Of a DNA stretch of 32,754 nt, positions 1 through 8,579 are shown piece after piece. How positions within the stretch are numbered: the first letter of the stretch is position 1; each line of letters opens with the position of its first letter. The DNA comes from Candidatus Thorarchaeota archaeon (GTDB taxonomy: Archaea; Asgardarchaeota; Thorarchaeia; Thorarchaeales; Thorarchaeaceae): assembly GCA_003662765.1 (NCBI GenBank), contig QMYR01000005.1, positions 1 through 32,754 of the forward strand. Direction: 5' to 3'. Below the pieces are notes generated by a model that did no database searches, was not told where the DNA came from, and was given only the letters and a program-made list of their open reading frames with translations. Position numbers and translations under genes: made by a program.

Positions 1-1118
<1,118 letters not shown>

Positions 1119-1433
1119 ATCGGACTGTACAGGTTCGGCAAGGTGAACGGACCGGAGGTTGAACCGGTTCGCTGCACAATCCAATGCACACGTACCACTT
1201 GGTGAAGTACAGGCTTGACGAGATGGCAGGGAAGCTCACCCCGTGTTTCCTGCACTGTTGAGCATATCTTAGACCTGAGGGGATTCTGGCACGCAGCTCG
1301 CGCCAGTCTATCTCACGTCCGCATCATATTCTCGCATCTGGAAATCAGGAGTCATCATCGCACGGGCAACGCCGCGAGCATCCGACCTGACACCGTTTGG
1401 ATGCGAGCCAAGACACTAGCGCGATTGATGCGA

Positions 1434-1447
1434 ATAAAAAGCTTTCC
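1434..1447 (-). promoter_or_regulatory. possible TATA element for the rRNA transcript
   Basis: Minus-strand AAGCTTTTTATTCGC, about 320 nt upstream of the 16S 5' end. A/T-rich in an otherwise mixed leader. Confidence 0.3.
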
Positions 1448-1674
1448 AAGGCGCTCAAAAACGTACAATTGGCGATTGCACTGAATAGTCACCGACTTGG
1501 TCGAACGGCATGTGTAGTCGATGTGCTCGTCACAACGCCATGATACGCGTTCGTTCCAACATCGACCAGCGATAATGATGTGTGTGCAAGACACGACCTC
1601 CTTCAGGCAAGCAGAGTTGTGAACAGTTGTCAATGTTGCCGCCGTCGGCTCTCTTAATATGGACGTAGTCCCAT

Positions 1675-4320
1675 GTGAGAATGCCAGCTGACACAGAACA
1701 GATTGAGGCAACTGTTGTGACCGACTTTCACGAGTACCTTGAGAGTCTGATGAGGGGCACCGCCCACGAGCTTGAGAACATTGTTGCGGGAGAACGAGAG
1801 TCGTTTACATTTCCTACGGCAAGGCCACAATGGGCACCACCACGCCACTATAATATCGACCATCTTCTGATGGACTGGAGGATGGACCTTGCAAACGAAC
1901 GAGTGGAGGCCCTCTCGCAACTCAGGATAACATCCATCGTACCCAAACTGAGGACTGTGAGGCTTCACATGGCCGAGCTGGACATCGAGTTCGTCAAGGA
2001 CGCTGACGGCCATGAACTGCGGTGGGATGCAAATCCCGATGAAACTACAATGAACGTATATCTGCATGCACCTCTATCGCAGGGTGAGAGCACCGAGCTC
2101 GTGTTCAAGTACGTGATTGACCATCCCAGGGGAGGACTGCACTTCACAAATCCGTGCCCGGAGTTTCCAGACATCGAGAGCAGCGCTTGGACACAAATGC
2201 AAGATGACTACGCAAGGTACGTGGTACCTGTCTATGACAATCCAAGCCACAAGTTTCCGGTGGAGATCATTGTCACTGTTCCCGCCGGCTATTTCGCCAT
2301 GAGCAACGGTTACCTGAAAGAGAGAAGAGAGAATGATGACGGCACTGTCACATTTCACTGGGTGCAGGAACAGCCAATTCCCGCATATCTCATGACCGTG
2401 GCGATTTCCGAGTATGTGGAGTACAAGGAGTACCTCGGCGACCTTGAGGTGAGCTACTACGCACACAAGAAGTGGGATCGAGAAACCGTCTACCGTTCGT
2501 TTGGCAAGACTCCAGCGATGATCAAATTCTTCGAGGAGAAGCTGGGCGTGAAGTATCCATGGGCGAAGTATGCACAGGTCACTGCTGCAAACTTCATCAT
2601 CGGCGGGATGGAAAATGTGAGTGCCACAACACAGACGGACGCCACTCTACATGACGAGAAGGCCCACAAGGACTACGACTCTGATGGACTGGTTTCCCAC
2701 GAGCTGGCTCATGCGTGGGGCGGGGACCTGACCACCTGCAGGACATGGACACATGGTTGGCTCAATGAGGGCTGGGCGACACAGATGCAGAACGAGTGGA
2801 AGCGGCACGACAAGGGCGAGGATGAGTATCTGTACGAGCAGTACGGCAAGCAGGTGGCATACTTCGAGGAGGACAAAAAGAAGTACAGAAGACCCATCGT
2901 CCAGAACGAGTGGGAGCGTGGCGGCGATGTCTTCGACAGGCACCTCTATCCCGGCGCTGCATGGCGGTACTATATGCTAAAGCATCTGGTTGGCGAGGAA
3001 CGATGGTGGACGATACTGGGGGAGTGGCTCAAGAGATATTCATTCAAGTCAGTCTACACACACGATCTTGAGGCGCTCTTCACCGAGATGACAGGGGAGG
3101 ACTTTGGATGGTTCTTCGAACAGTGGCTCTACAAGGCGGGCTATCCGGAGTGCAAGATCAAGTGTTCGTACGACTCTGAACTAGGCCACGCGTTGGTGAA
3201 GATTGAGCAGACACAGAAGAGTGATGATGGAATGACCCCCGAGGTCTTCAGATTTCCTCTTACTGTGGAGTTTGTCAATGATGATGACGAACGTACGAGA
3301 TACACCGTTCAGGTCACTGACCGCGTTCACAGCTTCTACTATCCCATGGGCAATAGGCCCAAGCAGATCATCATTGACCCGGACTACGCTGTCCTAATGG
3401 ATGCGGATATTGAGAAGCCTGAGCCCATGTGGATCGAACAGCTCTTGCATGGCACCAATATCATCCAGCGCATCAAGGCAGCACAGGCACTGGGAAAGAA
3501 ACCGACACCAAGGGCACTCTCAGCGCTCGGCACGGCGCTTGTCGAGGACTCATTCTGGGGGGTACAGGCAGAGGTCGCCAAGGTTCTCGGCTCCCTCAAG
3601 ACCAAGGCAGCCCTTGACGAGTTGCTCAAAGGGGTAGGTCTGCCGAACACAAGAGCCCGAACTGCCGTGGCAACCGCACTTGGTCAGTTTTACAAGAATG
3701 AGCGTGCCCTCAAGGCATTGGTAAAGATGCTTGACGATACAGAGAGCTACTTTGTGCCCTCTGCTGCGGCCACTTCAATCGGAAAGCTGCAACACGACAA
3801 GTCATTCGGCTTGCTCAGAGAACGCATGAAGACCACTCCATCAAGCTGGCACAATATCATAATGCAGGGATACCTCAATGGTATTGTGGAAACTGAGAGA
3901 GAGGAGGCAATAGACGTAGTCAGAGAGTACATGCCACCCGGCGTGGACGACTATCTGCGAAGAATCGTTCCACGGGCGCTTGCGCGGCTGGGCAAGAGGC
4001 ACAGGGACAAGCACCCTGAGATTCGCAGCGATATTGAGCGACTTCTAAGTGACAGATCGTATAGAGTGCAAGTGGCAGCTCTTCTGGCAGCGAAAGAGTA
4101 CGAGGATGCTGCCCTAATCCCGACCCTCAGCAAGATTGCTGACGCCGCTGTTGAATCGACCGTTGTCAGGTATGCAAGAGAAGCCATCAGGACTCTGAGT
4201 AAGAAGAAGGATAAGACTGAGCTGGAATCCATCAGAAAGAGCGTCGAAGAGCTAGAACAGGAGAACAGGGAGATAAAGGACAAGGTCGCGAAGATCGAGG
4301 CAATGATCAAGAAGGAGTGA
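1675..4320 (+). CDS. M1 family zinc aminopeptidase with C-terminal HEAT-like repeats
   Basis: 881-aa ORF with GGMEN, HELAHAWGGDLTTCRTWTHGWLNEGWA (HExxH-x18-E). C-terminal helical repeats (IKAAQALGKKPTPRALSALGTALVEDSFWGVQAEVAKVLG...). GTG start at 1675 or ATG at 1681; TATA-like CTTAATATGG at 1652-1661. Confidence 0.95.
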   Translation: MRMPADTEQIEATVVTDFHEYLESLMRGTAHELENIVAGERESFTFPTARPQWAPPRHYNIDHLLMDWRMDLANERVEALSQLRITSIVPKLRTVRLHMAELDIEFVKDADGHELRWDANPDETTMNVYLHAPLSQGESTELVFKYVIDHPRGGLHFTNPCPEFPDIESSAWTQMQDDYARYVVPVYDNPSHKFPVEIIVTVPAGYFAMSNGYLKERRENDDGTVTFHWVQEQPIPAYLMTVAISEYVEYKEYLGDLEVSYYAHKKWDRETVYRSFGKTPAMIKFFEEKLGVKYPWAKYAQVTAANFIIGGMENVSATTQTDATLHDEKAHKDYDSDGLVSHELAHAWGGDLTTCRTWTHGWLNEGWATQMQNEWKRHDKGEDEYLYEQYGKQVAYFEEDKKKYRRPIVQNEWERGGDVFDRHLYPGAAWRYYMLKHLVGEERWWTILGEWLKRYSFKSVYTHDLEALFTEMTGEDFGWFFEQWLYKAGYPECKIKCSYDSELGHALVKIEQTQKSDDGMTPEVFRFPLTVEFVNDDDERTRYTVQVTDRVHSFYYPMGNRPKQIIIDPDYAVLMDADIEKPEPMWIEQLLHGTNIIQRIKAAQALGKKPTPRALSALGTALVEDSFWGVQAEVAKVLGSLKTKAALDELLKGVGLPNTRARTAVATALGQFYKNERALKALVKMLDDTESYFVPSAAATSIGKLQHDKSFGLLRERMKTTPSSWHNIIMQGYLNGIVETEREEAIDVVREYMPPGVDDYLRRIVPRALARLGKRHRDKHPEIRSDIERLLSDRSYRVQVAALLAAKEYEDAALIPTLSKIADAAVESTVVRYAREAIRTLSKKKDKTELESIRKSVEELEQENREIKDKVAKIEAMIKKE

Positions 4321-4326
4321 TGGAAG

Positions 4327-4343
4327 GGCGGGTTGACCCCGCC
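4327..4343 (+). terminator. terminator-like hairpin after the aminopeptidase gene
   Basis: GGCGGG-TTGAC-CCCGCC, 6-bp stem starting 7 nt after the stop codon. Confidence 0.4.
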
Positions 4344-4398
4344 ATTCATCGTGGCAGAGGACGATTCTTCTGCCGCTTGCAGTCGTCGGTCTCTTCCA

Positions 4399-4947
4399 TC
4401 ATGATTGAATGCGACTGGCCCGCCCAATCTGGGCCAGCCCATGGACATCACCATCGATGAGAATGCGCCCCCTCATGAGCAGCACAGGACCATGGTCGTG
4501 AGTGTGTCGAACCGTGCCGCGAATCGATATAGTTGCATTGTTGCCATCTACGCCCGTCAAGTTTAGTCGGATGCCAAAGACGATGCGCCCGCGAAATCGG
4601 CCCTCGGTGGGACGACCAATCACTCCAATGCCTTCCACGACTGTGAGTTGAGTTTCGCCGATAGTGACAAGGCCGGAGGTCACATTCACATACGCGCGCT
4701 GGTCGCCCATACCCTGGACGCAGAACTCGAGGTGCATCTTGACAGGTGTCCACGTGCTCGACGGCTCTAGACCTTGGAACATACGGCCACGCGTATCAAT
4801 CGCGAATGTATCGCCTACAGAGATGCGGGTGCCATGTTCGGAGGCCTCAACATCTGTTGCAGCCACAGGCGCAGACATCACCGGCACCATCAGTATGAAG
4901 ATGAGCACCACGCCGCTGATGAGGATTAGTGTCTTGTGTGGTTTCAT
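4399..4947 (-). CDS. secreted/membrane-anchored hypothetical protein
   Basis: ORF with N-terminal hydrophobic signal (MKPHKTLILISGVVLIFILMVPVMSAPVAA). Start at the second Met preferred (ORF track start is 4971). TATA-like GCTTTATATTC lies just upstream. Confidence 0.7.
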   Translation of the reverse strand: MKPHKTLILISGVVLIFILMVPVMSAPVAATDVEASEHGTRISVGDTFAIDTRGRMFQGLEPSSTWTPVKMHLEFCVQGMGDQRAYVNVTSGLVTIGETQLTVVEGIGVIGRPTEGRFRGRIVFGIRLNLTGVDGNNATISIRGTVRHTHDHGPVLLMRGRILIDGDVHGLAQIGRASRIQS

Positions 4948-4973
4948 GGTGATGCGGGGAAGAATATGCACTG

Positions 4974-4986
4974 TTGAATATAAAGC
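4974..4986 (-). promoter_or_regulatory. TATA box for the 4399-4947 gene
   Basis: Minus-strand TGCTTTATATTCAAC, roughly 25-35 nt upstream of the preferred ATG. Confidence 0.5.
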
Positions 4987-5016
4987 AGGAATGAACGATG
5001 TGACTAGATGATTCGC

Positions 5017-5033
5017 CTATACGATTCGTATAG
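5017..5033. promoter_or_regulatory. perfect palindrome, candidate operator
   Basis: CTATACGA-T-TCGTATAG, 8-bp perfect arms, in the divergent intergenic region upstream of 5142-6052. Confidence 0.55.
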
Positions 5034-5141
5034 TAGATTCCTTCGCTTTTCCGATACATCACAGTATGAGTCAAATGCTGGATGATTCATACAGTCACGA
5101 TATAGACCGGAACAGACCGGGGACCTGACAGGCGGAACACC

Positions 5142-5762
5142 ATGCAGGATGCTCTTCTATCACTGATTCGGCTCGACCTCCTGCTTGAGATGATTGCAGG
5201 GGTCATGTCCCTAGCTATCAGCCACTTCGCAAACATGGCATTCAGAATGTCAGGACAGAAGAGGCTGTCTGATCTATCCACAGGATTCCTAGTTCTATCG
5301 GCGGCGATGTTTGGTCGGGTCATAGGTACATGGTACTTCGCCGTAACTGGAGGGTCAGGGCATCTCCTAGTGGTAATCGCCATTGCCTATGGCTCGATGA
5401 AGGTCATGGCATATCTCCTCTTTCTGATATCCACACGACCCACGAGAGGCGTGGAGATGGTCACAAATGGCAGTGGTCTGCTGTTGATGCTTGCACTCCC
5501 AATCCTGACTGACCCCAACCTCGACCTTGTTGCGATCATCGTCTTAATCATGGTTGTTCTTCAGTCAGTGATGAACTATGCGTCGGCACGTTCGAAGTAC
5601 ACGCTCTACGTCCTCATGGGGTTCCTCTTATTGCTATTGAGCCATATCGCGATTGTGGCCGCGCAGACAGACTTTGGCGGATATCTTGTGAGTCAGGTCC
5701 TTCAGTTTCTTGGTCTATCTACTCTGCTGATAATGACAATCAGGGTAGGTAAGGAAGAATGA
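5142..5762 (+). CDS. multi-pass membrane protein of unknown function
   Basis: 206-aa ORF with several hydrophobic segments. Stop overlaps the start of the following HTH gene. Confidence 0.75.
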   Translation: MQDALLSLIRLDLLLEMIAGVMSLAISHFANMAFRMSGQKRLSDLSTGFLVLSAAMFGRVIGTWYFAVTGGSGHLLVVIAIAYGSMKVMAYLLFLISTRPTRGVEMVTNGSGLLLMLALPILTDPNLDLVAIIVLIMVVLQSVMNYASARSKYTLYVLMGFLLLLLSHIAIVAAQTDFGGYLVSQVLQFLGLSTLLIMTIRVGKEE

Positions 5763-6052
5763 GGTCCAAGAAACCCTACCGCTCGAAGATGCGCATCCTA
5801 GCTGACATGATGCGTGCCATCTTGGAGGAGGGTGAGGGTGGTGCGGGACCAACGAGAATCCTGTACGGGGCAAACCTCTCTCATGACAGACTGAAGCAGT
5901 ATCTCGATGAGCTCATCGAGAAGGGTCTTGTGAGGGAGAATAACGTGGACGGTAACAGCCGCACGTATGTGCTGACAGATCGGGGGCGGGAGTTCCTGCG
6001 TGAGTTTGCAAAGATTGAACGCTTCGCACAGGCGTTCGGAATCGAGATATGA
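5759..6052 (+). CDS. winged-helix DNA-binding protein
   Basis: 97 aa; RMRAILEEGEGGAGPTRILYGANLSHDRLKQYLDELIEKGLVRENN...YVLTDRGREFLREF is typical of small archaeal winged-helix regulators (PF14947-like). Confidence 0.85.
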   Translation: MRSKKPYRSKMRILADMMRAILEEGEGGAGPTRILYGANLSHDRLKQYLDELIEKGLVRENNVDGNSRTYVLTDRGREFLREFAKIERFAQAFGIEI

Positions 6053-6059
6053 GTAGACA

Positions 6060-6070
6060 AGGTTTTAAAC
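6060..6070 (+). promoter_or_regulatory. TATA box of tRNA-Ala
   Basis: AGGTTTTAAACC about 30 nt upstream of the tRNA 5' end. Confidence 0.6.
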
Positions 6071-6097
6071 CGATGACACGGTGAGTGTGTCTGTCGT

Positions 6098-6174
6098 GGG
6101 CCGGTAGATTAGCCCGGTAGATCGCCTGGTTCGCATCCAGGAGGCCGCGAGTTCAAATCTCGCCCGGTCCACCA
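6098..6174 (+). tRNA. tRNA-Ala(CGC), CCA encoded
   Basis: Acceptor GGGCCGG/CCGGTCC with the G3-U70 alanine identity pair; anticodon arm CCTGG-TTCGCAT-CCAGG; T arm GCGAG-TTCAAAT-CTCGC; 3' ACCA. Confidence 0.95.
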
Positions 6175-6265
6175 ACATCCAACTCTTTTTCAACAACCAT
6201 ATGCTACGACTTGAAGAGGGAACGAGTCTGTCATAGACGATTGCAAGTACCGTGAGGAGTATGAC

Positions 6266-7045
6266 ATGGAGCCTCTATTGAGGAATCGATGGAATCGTAA
6301 TGCGGAAGCATATGCAGAGCTGATAGCAGGAACGGGCACACCATACCACCAGTCAATACTACTGCCAGCCATCGAACGCCTTGTTGGTGAAGTCATGGGT
6401 ATCCGAATTCTCGATGCGGGATGCGGAGAGGGATACCTGTCACGGCTCTTTGCAAGGCGTGGGGCAATCGTCACGGGAGTTGATGTGTCGGAGAAACTAG
6501 TTGAGATCAGCCGTGTGGTTGCACAGCAGGAGAACGTTTCTGTATCCTTCAGCGTTGGGGATGTATGTGACTTACGGGACTTTGCTGACTCCTCTTTCGA
6601 CGTTGTGTTGTCCAATCTCGTTCTTCTCAACATTCCCTGCCTGCAGAGAGCTCTAGCGGAGTTCTACCGAGTGCTCAGACCCGGAGGAATTGTAGTCTTC
6701 TCTATCGTTCATCCGGCATTCAACTTCTACGGCCCGGGGCGATGGGAACTTGGCGAGAGGAACCACAAGACAGGACGGAGAGTAGGAAAATGCTTCATCG
6801 TCGACAAGTACTTTGACGAGCGACCGTACGAACGGTTCTGGAAGCGCAGAGGGGGAGAGAGGTTCCCCGAGCCTATAACCTTCTACCATCGGACGATCAC
6901 GACCTATTTTGCTGCCTCACGTGAGGCAGGTTTCCAAGTGGACACGATTGAGGAGCCCCAACCTATGAATGATGACCCATTTTTCGAGCGAGAACGTCGT
7001 ATCCCGATGTTCATGGTATTCAGATTGAGGAAACCAGAAACATGA
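6266..7045 (+). CDS. class I SAM-dependent methyltransferase
   Basis: 259 aa; ILDAGCGEGYLSRLFARRGAIVTGVDVSEKLVEIS (motif I) and a LRPGGIVVFSIVHP segment. Confidence 0.9.
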   Translation: MEPLLRNRWNRNAEAYAELIAGTGTPYHQSILLPAIERLVGEVMGIRILDAGCGEGYLSRLFARRGAIVTGVDVSEKLVEISRVVAQQENVSVSFSVGDVCDLRDFADSSFDVVLSNLVLLNIPCLQRALAEFYRVLRPGGIVVFSIVHPAFNFYGPGRWELGERNHKTGRRVGKCFIVDKYFDERPYERFWKRRGGERFPEPITFYHRTITTYFAASREAGFQVDTIEEPQPMNDDPFFERERRIPMFMVFRLRKPET

Positions 7046-7488
7046 CAGACAAATCTGCAGAGAAGCATGTCATGACCGACGAACCGAGAGAATTCAATGT
7101 GGCCATCAAGTGGATAGAGGGGCCGTTTGGCGAGGTGATTGTGCCGGGCATGCCTACCATCAGAACAGGTATGCCCCCAACATACCATACACCAGAACAT
7201 CTTCTGGTGGCAGCCGTGATAACATGTTTCATGAACTCGTTTGTCTATTTCACAAGAAGGATGAGAATAGAGTTCGAGTCTTTCGAGGCTCACGGCCGAG
7301 GCGTGCTGGAACGCGTCGGGCGAAGCTTTGAGGTCGCACGGATTGATGTCAACGCCATGGTCAAGGTCGCAGATGAGGCACTGACAAAGAAGATTGAACG
7401 TGCTCTGGAGCTGGGAGGCAAGTACTGCTTCGTTGGAAATAGTCTCAAGTCCTCTGTGAAGTATGACTATGAGGTCGTTGTAGCATGA
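7042..7488 (+). CDS. OsmC family protein (paralog 1)
   Basis: 148 aa; PEHLLVAAVITCFMNSFVYF...ALELGGKYCFVGNSLK, both conserved Cys positions present. ATGA overlap with the preceding gene. Confidence 0.88.
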   Translation: MTDKSAEKHVMTDEPREFNVAIKWIEGPFGEVIVPGMPTIRTGMPPTYHTPEHLLVAAVITCFMNSFVYFTRRMRIEFESFEAHGRGVLERVGRSFEVARIDVNAMVKVADEALTKKIERALELGGKYCFVGNSLKSSVKYDYEVVVA

Positions 7489-7598
7489 TTCCGATGAAAC
7501 GGACGATAGTGGGGAATGGGAAGATTGAAGCATACTTGGACGCCCATGTGCCGTCCTGACAACTACTACAGAGTGGTCGACCATAATTGACAGGCGAA

Positions 7599-8105
7599 AT
7601 GACTCTCAAGCCCATCGGCACAATCAGAACGCCGTTTCCTGTAAATCGTGGTGTCCCAATCCAGTCAAGTATGTCCGATGCAATTGGCACAGTGGAGATA
7701 GATAAGGAGTATGTAGACGGTCTTGAGTCGTTGGACGAGTTCTCTCATGTGATTCTGATCTATTGGTTCCATAGAGCCCAGACGACTCGTCTCCGTGTGA
7801 AACCATACCTCGACGAGAAACCTCACGGTGTCTTTGCAACACGAGCACCAGCCCGTCCCAATCGGATTGGTCTCTCAATCGTCGAACTTATCAAAATCGA
7901 TGGCACTGAGATTGTCTTTAGGGGCGCCGATATGGTAGACGGCACACCTCTGATTGACATCAAGCCATTTGTTCCAGAGTTCGACAATCGCCTCAACGCA
8001 ACGTCAGGGTGGCTGGCCGAGCACCTTGCTGCTGGAAGCGGCCCGACACTGTCAGACGGCAGGTTCGAAACAGAGCGCGCAGAGCAACCCAAACGCTTTT
8101 CCTGA
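7599..8105 (+). CDS. trmO: TrmO-type tRNA (adenine-N6) methyltransferase (TsaA family)
   Basis: KPIGTIRTPF, LDEFSHVILIYWFHRA, GVFATRAPARPNRIGLSIVEL and GTPLIDIKPFVP are diagnostic. ATG at 7599; the ORF track uses TTG at 7587. Confidence 0.92.
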   Translation: MTLKPIGTIRTPFPVNRGVPIQSSMSDAIGTVEIDKEYVDGLESLDEFSHVILIYWFHRAQTTRLRVKPYLDEKPHGVFATRAPARPNRIGLSIVELIKIDGTEIVFRGADMVDGTPLIDIKPFVPEFDNRLNATSGWLAEHLAAGSGPTLSDGRFETERAEQPKRFS

Positions 8106-8135
8106 GCAACGAGTCCGCTGTTGGCGGTGAAACAA

Positions 8136-8573
8136 ATGAGCGACGAGTCGCATAGGTACGAGGTCAGAGTTGACTGGGATCACGACAGGATTGGCGACCT
8201 CATCATTGAGGGTAAGCCGACAATCCAGATTGCGACACCGCCAGAGTTTGAAGGCGGAGTTCCAGGTATCATATCACCAGAGGACTTGTTCGTGGCGGCT
8301 GCAGCCACATGTATGATGACGACCTTTGTCACGTTCTCCAAGAAGATGCGATTCGACTTCAAGGGATTCACATGTAAGGGCGTTGGCACGCTAGAGAGGG
8401 TGGAAAAGGGATTTCAGTTCACCCATATCCTGCTTGAAACGACGGTTGTAGTCGAATCAGAGGAATTGGTGCACAAGGCTGAGAGGGCGCTGGAGCTGTC
8501 CGGAAAGTACTGCCTTGTGACGAACAGCATGAAGTGCAAGGTTGACCACAAGAACAAAGTGGTAGTGGAGTAG
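8136..8573 (+). CDS. OsmC family protein (paralog 2)
   Basis: SPEDLFVAAAATCMMTTFVTFSKKMRF...ALELSGKYCLVTNSMK. ATG at 8136 preferred over the track start at 8121. Confidence 0.88.
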   Translation: MSDESHRYEVRVDWDHDRIGDLIIEGKPTIQIATPPEFEGGVPGIISPEDLFVAAAATCMMTTFVTFSKKMRFDFKGFTCKGVGTLERVEKGFQFTHILLETTVVVESEELVHKAERALELSGKYCLVTNSMKCKVDHKNKVVVE

Positions 8574-8579
8574 GCATGT

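Noticed and set aside
1215-1711. ORFs 1215..1484 (+) and 1355..1711 (-) upstream of 16S
   Set aside because: Located in the rRNA leader/promoter region; no recognisable domains and atypical composition.
1654-4454. Antisense ORFs across the aminopeptidase gene (e.g. 1654..2067, 2074..2466, 2647..2943, 3951..4454)
   Set aside because: Complementary to a strongly conserved M1 peptidase frame; typical GC-driven shadow ORFs.
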